Source of the DNA: Arctopsyche grandis
Taxonomy: Eukaryota; Arthropoda; Insecta; Trichoptera; Hydropsychidae
Length of the DNA: 64,000 bases
Assembly (NCBI RefSeq): GCF_051622035.1
Contig: NC_135358.1
Span: 21,270,501-21,334,500, forward strand
Reading direction: 5' to 3'
The notes under the pieces are model-generated. The model was not told the origin of the DNA, did not search any database, and saw only the letters and a program-made list of their open reading frames with translations. The translations under genes were made by a program, and so were the position numbers. Below are positions 39,291-51,940 of the stretch, one piece after another; position 1 is the stretch's first letter, and the number at the start of each line of letters is the position of its first letter.

Positions 39291-42200
39291 TTTACAGTTT
39301 TGGGCTAAAAAATGGGTTTACCTGTAATTAAATCAAATATTTGCAGAAATTTAGGATAAAATATTTGAAATAATAATATCGTACAAATTGTGACGTCTGT
39401 AGCATAGACACCCAAATTTATTTATTTATTTGATATGTGCAACCTCTGCGGTGTGAAGATACGCCTCTCACTGCTGGAATCCACGAACGCATCCCGTGCC
39501 GCACTTTTGAGTGTCTTCTTACCATATGTCTCTTCTTGTTCTTCTGTTTTTACGTCACCAACCACTATGAATCACTTGATGAATAGTTGATTTTTGATTT
39601 ATCCAGAGACTTTCATATACATATGTAAATACATTATACCAACCAATATTACTTAAACATACATTAAATTTGAAAATTTTTAAATTGAAATATTGAGAAA
39701 ACTAGAATGTGATATGATACAACGTTAAAGAATTTAAAATAAGCTTGTAAAACATTTACGTAGATAAATTTATTTTATGTTTGCAAACTAAAGTTCTTCT
39801 TCAAACCACACATTCCGACAGGCTGTGGATCATATTTTGTATGTATATTATTATATTGGATATACGCCATACTTGTTATGTTTAAATACGGCTTGTTAGC
39901 TCGCTAACGGGTATTTATACAACAGCGGGGATGATTCGCTTCTTTTTCAACCCCCTCACCACCCTGCAATTTCTTCCCAACCCCTACACCATCTGCCACC
40001 CCATATTCTTAGGATAAGACGTCAAAGTTGAAAAGTCACCCCGGGTGCTGAAGACCCCTAGTCAAGGAAATAAGTGGGGAATGGAGACGTTTGCCCCGCT
40101 GCCTCTGAATGCATGTTTACGATGCTAGGGAAACTCCCTGGGTATATATGCATACCACACACATACAACATACATAATAAAACCTACCCTATAACCCCAA
40201 TATTGTGGCGAGTAGAAATCAATTGTGATACACGTGTGTGCTCGCTCACATTGAAAAATAGACTAGGGTTCATACAATGACTCAGTTTGGATGACTTTAG
40301 CACGAACTTTAAAATATTGACCACACATTATGACGCTTTCAATCGAAGTATTGAATAGATAAAAAAATCTCGTGATTCTGTTCCAGAATCTTAATAATTC
40401 CTTTGCATGCAGGTTTAGAATAGTCCATTAAGATTTTTCATTTAAATGATATGTTAATATATGTATGTAGTGTAGAAACTACAATATATATACAGTATAA
40501 ATATACATTTTGTTCATTCATGAATATACTAATTTGCTCAAACACAAACAAATCTTAAGTGTACACAACAAAATAAATTGATAAAGGAACTAATTTGTTT
40601 ATGCACAAACTATTAGGCATAAGCTTAAGTATTCTCAATCGTTAGTCCCATTCTTTTTTTTTTTTTTTTGAAGATTTTGATTTGAAGACTCAAAAATTTT
40701 GACAGCTAAAAGTTTCATGCCACACCTGGTGAGTATATTTAAAGATAGCTTTTGACTGTTACTAAAGCCAATCGTTCGTGTATGAAAAAACTAGTATTTT
40801 CATGAACGAACGAATGTGAAAACTTGGACTGTAATATATACATACATATGTATATGTACATACATACATATGTAGTATATTTAAAATGGGTTGATTTCAT
40901 CAAAGATTTAAATTAAAACTCGGACGGTTCAAAATTTTCAATGATCTATTTATGTACATAAGTACAGCTCAAGACAAAGTTGGATTTAATTTGCAAAAAA
41001 TAATCTAGGCATTCTAGTGAAAAAGCGGTCAAATTATATTAGGAAAATATGTTTTTGAGTCGGCTTTGTATACTATAATAAAATCTTCTTGGGAAGTTTC
41101 GCATCCACAACACAAATAATCTTGAAATTGAAAATATCCCTACCCTTCGTATGTAGGTTTCTAACCCCACTCCACGTCTGATCTCAACGCTAATACCCTA
41201 CTTTCAAACATGTGTTAGTTTGACCCGTATTGTTCGGCTCTTCTCCTTTATTATTATACTCTGGTATTAATTTCTCTTTCACTTGCACGTCTTTCCGCTT
41301 CTTTTGCGGAACATCAATCTTTGGTTGTTCGGATCGGGAACGTGTGGGTATACTTGATCAACTTCCGGTAATTGAATTAGGCACGGTTCACCGACGCTAA
41401 AACACTATCTAAAGCCTACGGCGTGGTCTTTTGTTGCAATGGACCATTCACGCGTCCCACCGTTGATTGATTGACTTTCGTTCGGACCCGCAGAATTAAC
41501 CCTAAAACCGCACTGTGGGGTCACCTGCGACCGCGACGAGGGGCTAATTGGAATTCTAGGACGCTTTCAAGCCTTCGGCGGTCACGTCTCTCTTTACCTT
41601 TTTGAGGTTTCGTCGGCATTTTACACACTAATTTAATCACACGTATAAAAATAATTATTTCCTTTGACTAATGACAAGCTGCGGCTTACTTGGCTAGGCT
41701 TCTAACTCGTTAACTAAGGATTTGCGGTACGAATCTACGTTTTATAGTTTGTCTACTGAACATATCGCTTTAATTAAATTGATAATTTAATCAGAAGATA
41801 ATACTAATCATCGTATCACATTTTGGTTCAGTTAGTCTAATTATTCGATTCATCAAAATTAATTCAAATCCCAATTGTACGTCAAATCTATTTATAGTAT
41901 ACCAATTAAAGTACGAATTTAATGTGGAAATTATATATTTAAAACTTCCAAAAGTTGCATATTTATTTAAATATTATATTTTACGTTTCGAGTTAAAGCT
42001 TTCTGTTGAAATTTGGATAGGCATTTTGCAGCCAAATTTTAGCATTTTTAAATCGATAATCCACCCTCATCCCGTCTCCGACTCCCCTTTCATTCACCTT
42101 TGCCAAAAATGGTCGTAATTGTATGAAAAAGAAAACCGGGGGAGGGAGGGAGAGGTAGTGGGTGGAGAATTCGAAGGTGTCGGATCGGAAAATTCGAGCG

Positions 42201-43010
42201 TGCTCGGGAAAAACTTTTCGTCGAATGTTTTCAATAAATTATCTTTTGTGTCCCCCGGCGTCATTACGGCCGTTTCGGATTAAACGTGAGACTTTTAAGC
42301 AAATTGCTTTCGTCCTCGCGCCCGTTTGATACATAATTAATCCGCGACCCGGAACTTGGATGGCCCTGCACAATTACCGGAGAGACAACACCGGCGTCTG
42401 AGGGCCGCCACTCGCTACTCAAGAGGATAGGGAGAGTTAAAAGGGAGTGGGTCAGAATGGAAATGGATAGGAATAAAAAAAACAATAGGAAACCTTTGGA
42501 GAACGAGAGGGACAAGCAAAACTTGTAAAACTTGAGAACACACACAAGTGCTATCATCGGCGCATACTGAAAATGTACTTCACACTTTCTTGTCATCATT
42601 AAAAAAGGAAGCAAGCTTCGATCAAATCTGCGAGAGATTTATAAAAACCTTATACACACATTCCAAATAATTACATACACATTATATGTATCATTTAAAC
42701 CTCACATTTTAGAATTCAGTCTTACAATTGGGATTTTCCCATATCTAAATTTTGAACAGTTTTTATATAGACATACAATATGCTAAATGAATTGATACTT
42801 AGTAACAAACTTCGAGTAGATTTATTGCTCAAAAACACTACGAAAAATCTATCTCAATCTGCCATCTACATTTTATGCCAAAACGCTTCCCGAAATTCTC
42901 ATTTCTTGTTTCGGATTTCAACATCATTACACTTCATATTAAACACCAAAACCAACCTTTACATATGTACATAAATTGTCATATTTATATTATTTTTTTA
43001 TTTTTATTTA
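39291..43010. other. Non-coding stretch with GC-rich blocks
   Basis: 39,430-39,560, 39,890-40,130, 41,140-41,620 and 42,040-42,620 are GC-richer. In 41,190-41,620 two minus-strand open segments could be joined in frame (see findings) but are not strong enough to call. The rest is AT-rich with ACATACAT tracts (40,837-40,873). Confidence 0.3.
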
Positions 43011-43506
43011 TGCCAGGATGGCCTAACAGGTAGCCCCAATGCGCCTTCTTGGCCAGAAACATTATACATTTGATACAAATATTTTTAGTACTATACAAAG
43101 TAAATATGTACATATGTACATACATATCAAGGAACACTCATAGAAACATCTATGGTCAAATTTGTAAATTTGCAACATTTTTAAAAAATTCAGCGAAATA
43201 AATACATATCAATTAACATCCACAGAGACATCTATGTATGATCAAATTTGTAAATTTGCAGCATTTTATACAATTCAGCAAAATTCTAGATTGCTGAAAA
43301 CTCGAGATTTTGCGATAAAATGAGAAAGGTTGCCAATTTTTTTGAACCGTTACAATGAAAATGAGACAAATTACCAAACTCTGATAGGAAACAATCGACC
43401 TGAAGTCAAAATTTCATAGTCCGGCCAGCAGAAACCAATGGGATTTGAATCCATGACCACTTTATATAAAAAGCATTATATACTAACCACTAGTCTACAA
43501 TCAGCA
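43011..43506 (-). mobile_element. tRNA-derived SINE, tail type A, near full length
   Basis: In reverse orientation. At the right end the head reads (minus strand) GACTAGTGGTTAGTATATAA with a B box-like GGATTCAAATCC. The body is complete. The A-type tail (GCAAATTTACAAATTTGA) occurs twice. The left end is the 3' CTGTTAGGCCATCCTGGC with an AAATAAAAATAAA tail. Confidence 0.7.
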
Positions 43507-44255
43507 TTGTATTTTATAATATACATTCTCCAATGGGCGACTCTCTTTCGGTCATCAAAAAGCTCACGTTGGAGAGCTTACTATGTCAATATGGCGGTGA
43601 AGGCTCATGGAGACTCGACTAACCTGAAGGACAATGTTACGTATAAATTAAGTGGGTTCATCCTAGTTCAGAAATCTCGTCGAAGATCGGCCAGCTGGTC
43701 TGAGCTGGCGGAAGAGGTGGTGTAATTTACGATCACGAGATACACTCTCGTCGAATATAGACTGTGGCGAGTGCTATTCTTTGCTGGAGACCACCTGCGA
43801 GGGTATTTACTCCAACAGCGTTACGTAAGGAAGATATATTCAGGCTACCACTGGATCTCAATGACTACTCTCGATTTCGAGACCTACATAGATCTCGAAA
43901 CATCCGGGGAATATTTACTCAAAATTGAGGTTGACTGGCATATTCAAATACAAATCTTTATCTTTAAAAATATATTTATATAAATATAGGCTTTCAAAGC
44001 ATTTAGGACTTCACGGTGTATATGTGAAGAAATAAAATGTCTTTAAATCCTTAACACTAAATATTTCATTCGAAGTACGCAACCCTTTTCCCTCTCATTT
44101 AACTGATACTTAATGGTGAAATGCGCATACTATTATTGATCAAACAGGGAAAGGGTCAAGGTACATATATCCTTAATAAAACCTCAGTATAATAAGACTC
44201 TGTAGCTCTAAAATATTCATGGATTAAGAGTGGAATCTGGTATGCATGTACGACT

Positions 44256-44294
<39 letters not shown>

Positions 44295-45310
44295 AAAATA
44301 AACTATTAAATAAAAGATTGAAATCACTTAACTTCGACAAATTTCCACGAACCAATTAATAAAACAAACACGAAGTAAAATCGCTGATATCATCGACAAT
44401 CTGTCCAAAAAACAAGGATGAGAGAGAGAGAGGGTGGGAAGGTTTGCTCAGCGTTGCTCGTATCGAACTTTCTCTGACTTTCGCCAACTTTCTTAACTAT
44501 CGAATTAAAACTTTGTTGACGGGGAGGGTTTCGACTCGCAAGACACTGATGTACGGTGGTACAAAGAGATCCCGGGTGTGGGATAGATAAGGTGGGGCCA
44601 GATTCGGTAAATAAAGGCAATTTGTCGATAAATCGTTTAAATCTCGCCCTTAGCAATTCAGCCTCCGCTTTCGACACGTGTTTCCCGACGGTAAATTGAA
44701 TCAAAACTTCCCTACGCTTTTACTGGGTCATCTCGTATCTCGACGCTAAACACTCCCAGTTATAATGGGAGCTCAAATAGCAGGTGATAAGTGACAGTGG
44801 GAGTAGGTAAATGTGGAGCAATCACTTTTTCGCTGATTATTCCGACTTCTCCTGAAAAAGAGGACTTCAGCACGGATCCAGTTGACATTTTGCTTAGTGC
44901 TGCGCAAAAATTTTCAAAATCATCCCTCGGGAGAGTGCCTCAATTATAATTTAGCAACGCGTAGGCGAAAATTTGTCTCGTTATTCCTAATTGCTTTCAT
45001 ATACCTTGACGCCATTCGATGTGTTCTCCATTTTCCTGAATTCAATTTATCAACATTCGCAGAAAACACTCATATTTATAACAATACTTTTTTTAATTTT
45101 TTGTCGTTTACTATAACCTTTAACTTTTTTAATTAAAAAAGAGCATTCTCTCCTCAAAATTGTATTAAGAGAATCATTTTAAGTATCTTGAACTATGATA
45201 GTATCATTTTAATTTTGCATTCTATGACCTATTGCTAAGAAATCGTGTACTAAATGTGCAGACACACGAAGCGGTATTACATAGAGTGATAAATAGTTTT
45301 GCACATGCAA
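43507..45310. other. Non-coding stretch with GC-rich blocks
   Basis: 43,535-43,935 is GC-rich with two plus frames (43,438-43,725 and 43,771-43,983) that I do not recognise; it may be a fragment of an LTR or other repeat. 44,390-44,960 is another GC-richer block, with a 104-codon minus frame lacking a recognisable domain. No gene is supported. Confidence 0.3.
44258..44290. repeat. (GT)n microsatellite
   Basis: Sixteen consecutive GT units. Confidence 0.9.
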
Positions 45311-45480
45311 AAGAAAAGCTAGCACGCTGAATCTATGCCATCACGATCCTTAGGATAACTCTTCCCCTGGAGTGTTTTTGGTGATATTTTATCCTTGTAT
45401 TGACTTAGGTTTGACAATGATCGAAACAATAAGATCGTACCTATCATAGCTAGGCGTGTCGTGTCGTACTTTTGAGTGTA
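45311..45480 (+). repeat. Dispersed repeat family C, copy 2
   Basis: CCTGGAGTGTTTTTGGTGAT with ATTTTATCCTTGTATTGACT matches the copies at 38,936 and 50,846. The following GTCGTACTTTTGAGTGTATT-CTTACCAT also occurs near 39,499, which suggests the element is longer than the core. Confidence 0.5.
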
Positions 45481-46460
45481 TTCTTACCATGATTGTATAA
45501 TGCAAATATGTATTTCTTTCAAAATGATTATACAAAGATACATTTTTAAAAATGTTAAATACGCATTGTCTCCAAAATCATGAATGCAACAAAAGTTATT
45601 GTGATTTTACAAACGCCCATCTTCACGCCCATTCGTACATTTTATCCTCAGGGGAATTTCTTTGCGTCTGTAATTAAAAAAGTTGATCCCTAAGGCTACA
45701 CTACGAACCGCAGATTTTTAACAAAAAAAAAGCGAAAGATTTTCATGGGGGTGTCTAGCATTTTTTTCCATTGGGGTAGAGAACAGCCCCCTACGCGCAC
45801 AGGTTTAAGTTTCAGTAACGAACAGACAAAGCCTGCTGGCACAAGATCTCTCCGCAAAATACGGATTAGAATTACCGGCTCTTTGGTATCGACCTCTCGC
45901 CCTTATTTAACGGATGCTGAGGGGATGGGATAAAAATGCTTTCGCATCACATATCACCACCCCGGCATCCCTCGACTGGGACCCTTAAGCCGTTCCCATA
46001 CGTAACCTCCGGTAATTTTAGTGTCGCCGAAGATAAAATCACCTACCCACACGTAAAAAGTAGTCCAAGCCTATCTTCACAGCCATCTTATTCCATAGTT
46101 TAAATTGTGTGGGTGTTTTGAAATGGGTTGCGAAAACAAAAGAGACTAGCGTTAAAAAAGGCGATTTATGGGAATATTTTTCAATACGTCCACCACCACC
46201 TTTCATTTGGGTGGGAAGGGGTGGAATTTGCACCCCATTGGCGGTTTATGTATTTATGGTGCGTTTAGGTAGGGGTGGGCGTGATAAGAAAACAAAGAAT
46301 GCGGGAAAATAATGGTAACGTGATTTATGTCGGATAACAGACTGGTTGTGTTGCTTTTCGTGTTGTTAACAGATTCTTTTACATACAAAATGTGGCGCGA
46401 TAGTATAGTTCGTTGGAGGAAAACCAAGCGAAAATAATCTACAAAAGACACCCGGCGTAT
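45481..46460. other. Non-coding stretch with a GC-rich block
   Basis: 45,660-46,290 is GC-richer and apparently unique, with short frames on both strands and no recognised domain. Confidence 0.3.
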
Positions 46461-46975
46461 TATTCCGGGTACTGGCTCCTTTTAAGATGCATATTTTAAA
46501 GTACGATAAATATATAAATGTAAATGTAAAATTTGTACCATTTTTTTTTGTATTATTTTCATCATCATCATCATCTACAGCTAATCACTATCCATTGCTG
46601 GATGAAAGCCTTTCTAACACGTCTCTCTAATTCATCTCTGTTTTGCGCAACTCTCATCCATCTCACCCCACATATTTTCCTTATTTCATCTATCCATCTT
46701 CCTAGTGGCTTTCCTTTCATCCTTTTACATATCGGGTACTATTCTAGCACTTCTTGGTCCATCTTTGCTCGATTCTTCAAGCTACGTGTCCCACCCATTG
46801 CCATTTCAATCTATTCACTCTCTTCACTACTTATATTCACCACCTTTGTCATATTTCTCATCCACGTATTCCGTTTCTTATCTCTCTCCGTTCTATACTT
46901 CTTTGTGTAGCATTTTGGCATTCAATTTTCAAGTTCATCAATACGCTAACACTGGCAACGCACATTGATTAAAGA
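46461..46975 (-). mobile_element. RTE-like LINE 3' end, second copy
   Basis: The minus strand encodes the reverse transcriptase C-terminus: GKPLGRWIDEIRKICGV, then RWMRVAQNRDELERRVR and KAFIQQWIVISCR, ending at a TGA at 46,573-46,571. The stop is followed by (ATG)n-like repeats and the 3' UTR TTAAAAGGAGCCAGTACCCG shared with the copy at 6,030. Upstream frames are broken. The terminal 'GR...RW.D.I.K..G.RW...AQ.R' signature is typical of RTE-type endonuclease/reverse transcriptase proteins. Confidence 0.7.
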
Positions 46976-49317
46976 TCTTCTTCTTCAGGCAATGGACTAT
47001 AATATTTAATCGACAATTACTTAGCCTTCACTCGAGCTTAACGTAAAGTTTGAATGAATAATTTAATATGATAATTAATATTAAATGAATTAATAATTAT
47101 TTTCCGATCGATAATAAGATGACTCATTTTGGTTATTCATATCTTATTTGCATGTAGCGAGGAGTTAAATTTTATCCAAATGTAATATATTTATATGCTT
47201 AAAAGTCATTAACTCATACTTCAACTATAAATTGAAATGTCAAATATGCAAAAGTTTCCATTTAAGAAAAATAAATTTATGTATATGATTGTCTTGACAA
47301 CAAAACTAACGAATTCATATACATATACATACATACATATGCATACTAAAAAATCGATTTCTTCACATAATGGATATTTAAAAATAATACAACGTATAAA
47401 TATATCATTATTTAAATCATTATGTATTTATAAATATACTCGTATATTTTATAAACATGTAGAGAAGACGTATCTTGGTTCGGTTATATCTGAATTTTTT
47501 AGCTACATAATATACATATATTTAATTTTATTCAAAAGTTTGTTTCGTCGAATATAAATTATGTATGTATTATAAAGTTCATAATTGAATTCAGAACGTG
47601 ATGTATGTAGAAATGTTTAAAGTGCATACAAATTAACTTCAAATATATATTCATACACACTAATATGCAAATAATTAATTATTTTATTAGAAATTTCAGG
47701 GATAGTTAAAATTATATCAATTTAATTGTAAATGAACCGTCTATAAAGGTATTATATAATTCAAAAACTTTCGTACTTTCATTGCCGATCGCAGATTAAT
47801 CACGCAATTCGTTACATTTAAAATATTTTGTTTTGTGCTCATTATAATTGAAGAAATTTATGTTGACGAGACATCAAATATGATATTAAACTAAAGTAGT
47901 ATTAAAAATTTCCATAACATCCAGCCGAATAAGTCACCCCATCCCAGTGCGGCATTTGTCGTAGCGAAGATTTGCAGTTATGCGACAAAAAGTTGTGGGT
48001 TTACCCCTAGCAGGTTTACAAGACTCATATTTTACCCGTCAGTTTGGCCGACGTCGATTTTCCGACTGGGAAATTAATTACGAATAATAATAATCCGTTC
48101 TACAACATTTGCAAGAGTGTTCTGGTCGTAATTCTTATTCCATTTGTGTTATTTACTAGACGTTTTGATAAAGTCATTACTTCGAATTGGCACCATGCAG
48201 ACAAAATATGACCGGGTATGACATAGGGGCACAAAGAAAGGGTATCGTTTTTACCTAAGGCTATGCACAGGGGGGGGTCGGTTGGTGTACGAGCTTTGCG
48301 AAAATTTCCAGCGACAACAAACATGTGGCGCGTAATGAATAAAAGGCCCGCAAGAGAGGGGTAGTGGGATGGGTAGACGGCTTGGAGCAAACAAAGGAAA
48401 TGAGCGAAAAGGTTGACACGGTTTTTCAAAAATCTGCTTTTATTTTATGTAACACGTCGTCGGTGCAGACCCTTCGTTTATTTGCCGAACGCTATAGAAA
48501 CGGGAAAAGCTTTGAAACTTTATTAGGGTTTTCTCCCGAGTTAAAAGAAAATCCCGGGTATCACATAAATCCGCAAGATGGTGCTGGGGTGAGAAAAACA
48601 GCGTCCTCTACTACCCTCTCTCGCACACACATACTCTTTGTTCTTTTATTCGATAAAGATATTCTATCCTTGGTGGAAATTGTCTAGATCGAACTTGTAC
48701 GGCGCTGATGACAAATCAATTGCATTATCTGATCTCTTTTTATATTTCATGGCGTGTTTGTTTTTTCGCTCGTTCTACTCCCGTACATCAAATGTGTATA
48801 TCGGAGATCATATCGAGGTAGTCTGGACCCGTAGTTTTTATAAAAGAAGATCCCTGTTAAGCGACCACACTTTATGCTACTTTAAATGCATTAAATTTAC
48901 ATACAATTTAAACTTCTTCTGTGAAAAATAACGCCCTTACACTAACAAAATCCAATGTATTAATTTGCAAATACTTTTTATCAAATTATATACAGTTTTT
49001 AGTCAATTTTGAAAAAACATCACTCTAATATATGTTCACATTTGGCATTTGACAAATGTTTTCATTTCGATCGTTATTAAATTAATATTTAGATATTGTT
49101 TGCAAATGAAGATGTGAATGTACAGCAACCAGTGACATAGCTCAATGCTGATATTCTATCCGATATTCTGTCCGAAGACACTTAGGTAAAATGTACATGC
49201 CGTCTCTTTCATCTCATCTCGACCAATAGCATTTCGTACATACAATTTTTTATTGTCTATACGAAATGACATAAGTCGAGAGGCAGTGAAAGGGATAGCA
49301 TGCACAATTTACGTTTT
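46976..49317. other. Non-coding stretch
   Basis: 46,990-47,900 is AT-rich. 47,920-48,870 is GC-richer and includes a 107-codon plus frame (48,364-48,687) with fairly balanced composition but no recognised domain. No gene is supported. Confidence 0.3.
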
Positions 49318-49640
49318 CCAACAGCGGACCAACTATAGTGTATAATGCTATCAACTGAGAGGTCATGGATTCAAGCCCTGATCCGATGTTGCTGACCAGA
49401 CTTTGGAGTTATGTTATGTAGATATATCCAGGTCGATCTTTTTCAATCAGAGTTTGCCAATTTATCTGATTTCATTATCGGAACGGCTCTTGCCAAATTG
49501 GCTACCTACCCTCATTTGTCACCATTATTTGAATTTAATTTTAAATTTATAATAATATTGTAAATTTATATATAGTGCGTATGTACAAAGTTGACCATAT
49601 GAGTCGCCTTGGAACAATCCTATAATTATACCAAGGTAAA
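49318..49640 (+). mobile_element. tRNA-derived SINE, tail type B
   Basis: The head is ACAGCGGACCAACTATAGTG with a B box-like GGATTCAAGCC. The body (CCAGGTCGATCTTTTTCAAT, AGAGTTTGCCAATTTATCTG) is followed by the B tail TTATTTGAATTTAATTTTAA. It ends in a segment (GAGTCGCCTTGG) similar to the end of the copy at 21,232. Confidence 0.65.
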
Positions 49641-49711
49641 AATAAATATAAGATGTACCTCTTCAATTTACATATGTTTACCTATTAATATATATCATTG
49701 TAAACAAACTG

Positions 49712-49816
49712 GAATTAATTTAGCTTCATGTAAGATGTAGCGTAGCAACTGTGTCTACGAGCGGGCGCGTTGTGATTTTGAACCTAGCTTAAGTGCCCAC
49801 TGGTGGGCGCACGACG
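49712..49816 (+). repeat. Dispersed repeat family D, copy 2
   Basis: GGAATTAATTTAGCTTC, GATTTTGAACCTAGCTTAAG and then GTGCCCACTGGTGGGCGCAC. This last motif is a near-perfect short palindrome. It matches the copy at 25,920. Confidence 0.5.
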
Positions 49817-50845
49817 ATGAAGTCATTAGAAAATAACTAACAATTGTTCTAGTTTTTACCCCGCTATCCTTTCTTTCGATATAATTAAAAATAAAATTTA
49901 TAAAATTCCAAGCAAAAATTTAGCTTTCACTCGTATAAGTTGATGATTTTTGCGAAACTATGTATGTATGTATGTACCATATGTATGTTCATATCAAACA
50001 GTTAATCTGAAGTTTATATATATTTTTATTTATAGTATTTATATATTTTTTTGAAATATGTCTGTCTGGTTTGAGTAATAATGTACTGCAAAATATATCA
50101 AAATTAAAGTGAAACGATCTTCCTTTGTGATCTTCGTTCTTCAGATTCAAATCCAGGCCACGAACGTCACAATATAAAGTTTAAAATTATGTATACTTTT
50201 TTTTTTTAATTTCCTTAAAAGCGAGCCTCACTCTCCAGAGCGAGGAGGCCGTTTCAGTACGAAGAAAAAAATCCGATACGATAAACGCAATGGGAACGGG
50301 AGAGTGGGTGGTTTATACAGGGGGAATGGAAAGTCGGAACCGAAGGAAGTTTCCGATATATAAGCTCGCAGAAAATGTATGTATTTATGCGATATTAAAC
50401 GTGAATTATACTAGGGGTGCCCTGGAGCCGAAATAAAAATCGCCGAAAATAAATCCGCTTATTGAGGAGTATTCCGGCTCCGGACATTATTTTATATTTT
50501 GCCTCGTAAATATAGCCGACGGGGAAAAATATTGAAAAATTCCCCGACCGATCGCCGGAATGCGTATCGGGGCGACTTTAGACTCGCATTCATAATATAA
50601 AATGGATATTAGATAAAATGGCGAGAAATTTAAATGCATTCAGATGCACCCATCCAACCCTGCTTTCGACCCTACCCTACATACATTCGTATATACATAC
50701 ATATGTATGTATACATACATACGCTATTATAAAACGATCAATCAACATTGGACTCGTACAAGTTTAATTTGATCTGAATGTATGAAGGTAATGTATAAGG
50801 TGAAAATACAGTTTTTTTAGATAGCTTTACTCATGCAAATAATAC
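49817..50845. other. Non-coding stretch
   Basis: 50,215-50,640 is GC-rich and apparently unique. An ACATACATATGTATGTATAC tract lies near 50,695-50,725. No gene seen. Confidence 0.35.
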
Positions 50846-50960
50846 TAGCAGGCCTAATCTTTACCGTCACGATTCTTCGCAAACCTCACCCCAAGGAGTA
50901 TTTTCGGTGATATTTTATCTTTGTATTGACATAATTTTGACAGTGATCGGTAACGGTGAT
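50846..50960 (+). repeat. Dispersed repeat family C, copy 3
   Basis: AAGGAGTATTTTCGGTGATA with TTTTATCTTTGTATTGACAT matches the copies at 38,936 and 45,311. The upstream block GTCACGATTCTTCGC parallels ATCACGATCCTTAGG at 45,340. Confidence 0.5.
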
Positions 50961-51302
50961 GTTTCACTTCGCTAATTATTCACTCAAAATTCCTAGATTC
51001 TTCCGATCGGTTTGAAACTTTTCCATTTTACGCGGTTTGGTCACCGATAGAAATTTAAATCGCTTAAATCGCTTTAAATATATGAAAGGTCAAAAATAAT
51101 CGTAATAAAGACATGTAAAGCTGAAAAAAATTTGAATACGTTTGATGGCGAGTAGCCTTATATGTTTGACTTTCCGCCACCCACTCGTTTTGTCAGATTT
51201 TAATTGTTTAAACGCCTATAACCATATCTTATAAAATTTGCATTATAGGCTCTCATTATCTTTCATATGTATTTTTACTTCACTAATAGATTTTTTACTT
51301 TC
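50961..51302. other. AT-rich stretch preceding the inverted-repeat element
   Basis: No gene seen. TTTAAACGCCTATAACCATA near 51,207 is a weak relative of the arm motif of the adjacent element, so the element may extend leftward. Confidence 0.3.
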
Positions 51303-51940
51303 ATATAAGAGCGAAGACTAATCAATCATTACTAAGTTTGACCCACTAAATTCAAATATGACAATGATTTTTGTTGGTTTGCTCTCGTTTTAGAGATATG
51401 AGCGTTTAAAAATATGGGTGATTTTTAAGTGTTTAATTATTCAACAAATCACGTTTTTTACTTACCTGAGTGGGAGACTACTATAAATATTTACTAAGTT
51501 TGACCCACCGATTTCGAATATGAAAAATAATTTTCTTTTCTAATTGGTACGTTTCGATAAAACAAAAAATATTGACATGAAAACCAATTCAAAGGAGTTA
51601 AAGTGAAATATTACCGAAATTAGCTCATAATATTACGGAAAAAAAATATGTAAAAAAAACTTTTAAAATTCACTAGATAATTTATTATAAGTATGTATTT
51701 CAAAGTAATAAAATCACAATCAATAGAAAAAACATTTGAATATTGATTCCAATACTCGGCACAGCACAGCAATACTAGATTTTGAATTAAAGGCCGCAAA
51801 AGCCAAAAATCTCTAAAAATTACCCATTTTTTTAAACGCTCATATCTCTTAAACGAGAGAAAGACAACAAAAATCATTATCACATTAGAATTTAGTGGGT
51901 CAAACTTAGTTTAGATTGATAAGTCTTCGCTCCGATATAT
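51303..51940. repeat. Inverted-repeat element, arms about 125 bp
   Basis: The left arm 51,303-51,427 and right arm 51,817-51,940 are inverted copies sharing GAGCGAAGACT, CTAAGTTTGACCCACTAAAT, AATGATTTTTGTTG and GAGATATGAGCGTTTAAA. I estimate identity at about 85% by eye. A third, direct piece (TACTAAGTTTGACCCACCGA) sits at 51,493. It is non-coding; probably a composite or long-TIR non-autonomous transposon. Confidence 0.6.

Noticed and set aside
46533..46972. Plus-strand hydrophobic frames (up to 125 codons)
   Set aside because: They are the antisense of the RTE-like reverse transcriptase C-terminus on the minus strand.
48364..48687. 107-codon frame with balanced composition
   Set aside because: No domain recognised, no promoter or splice support. 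It could be a chance frame in a GC-richer block.
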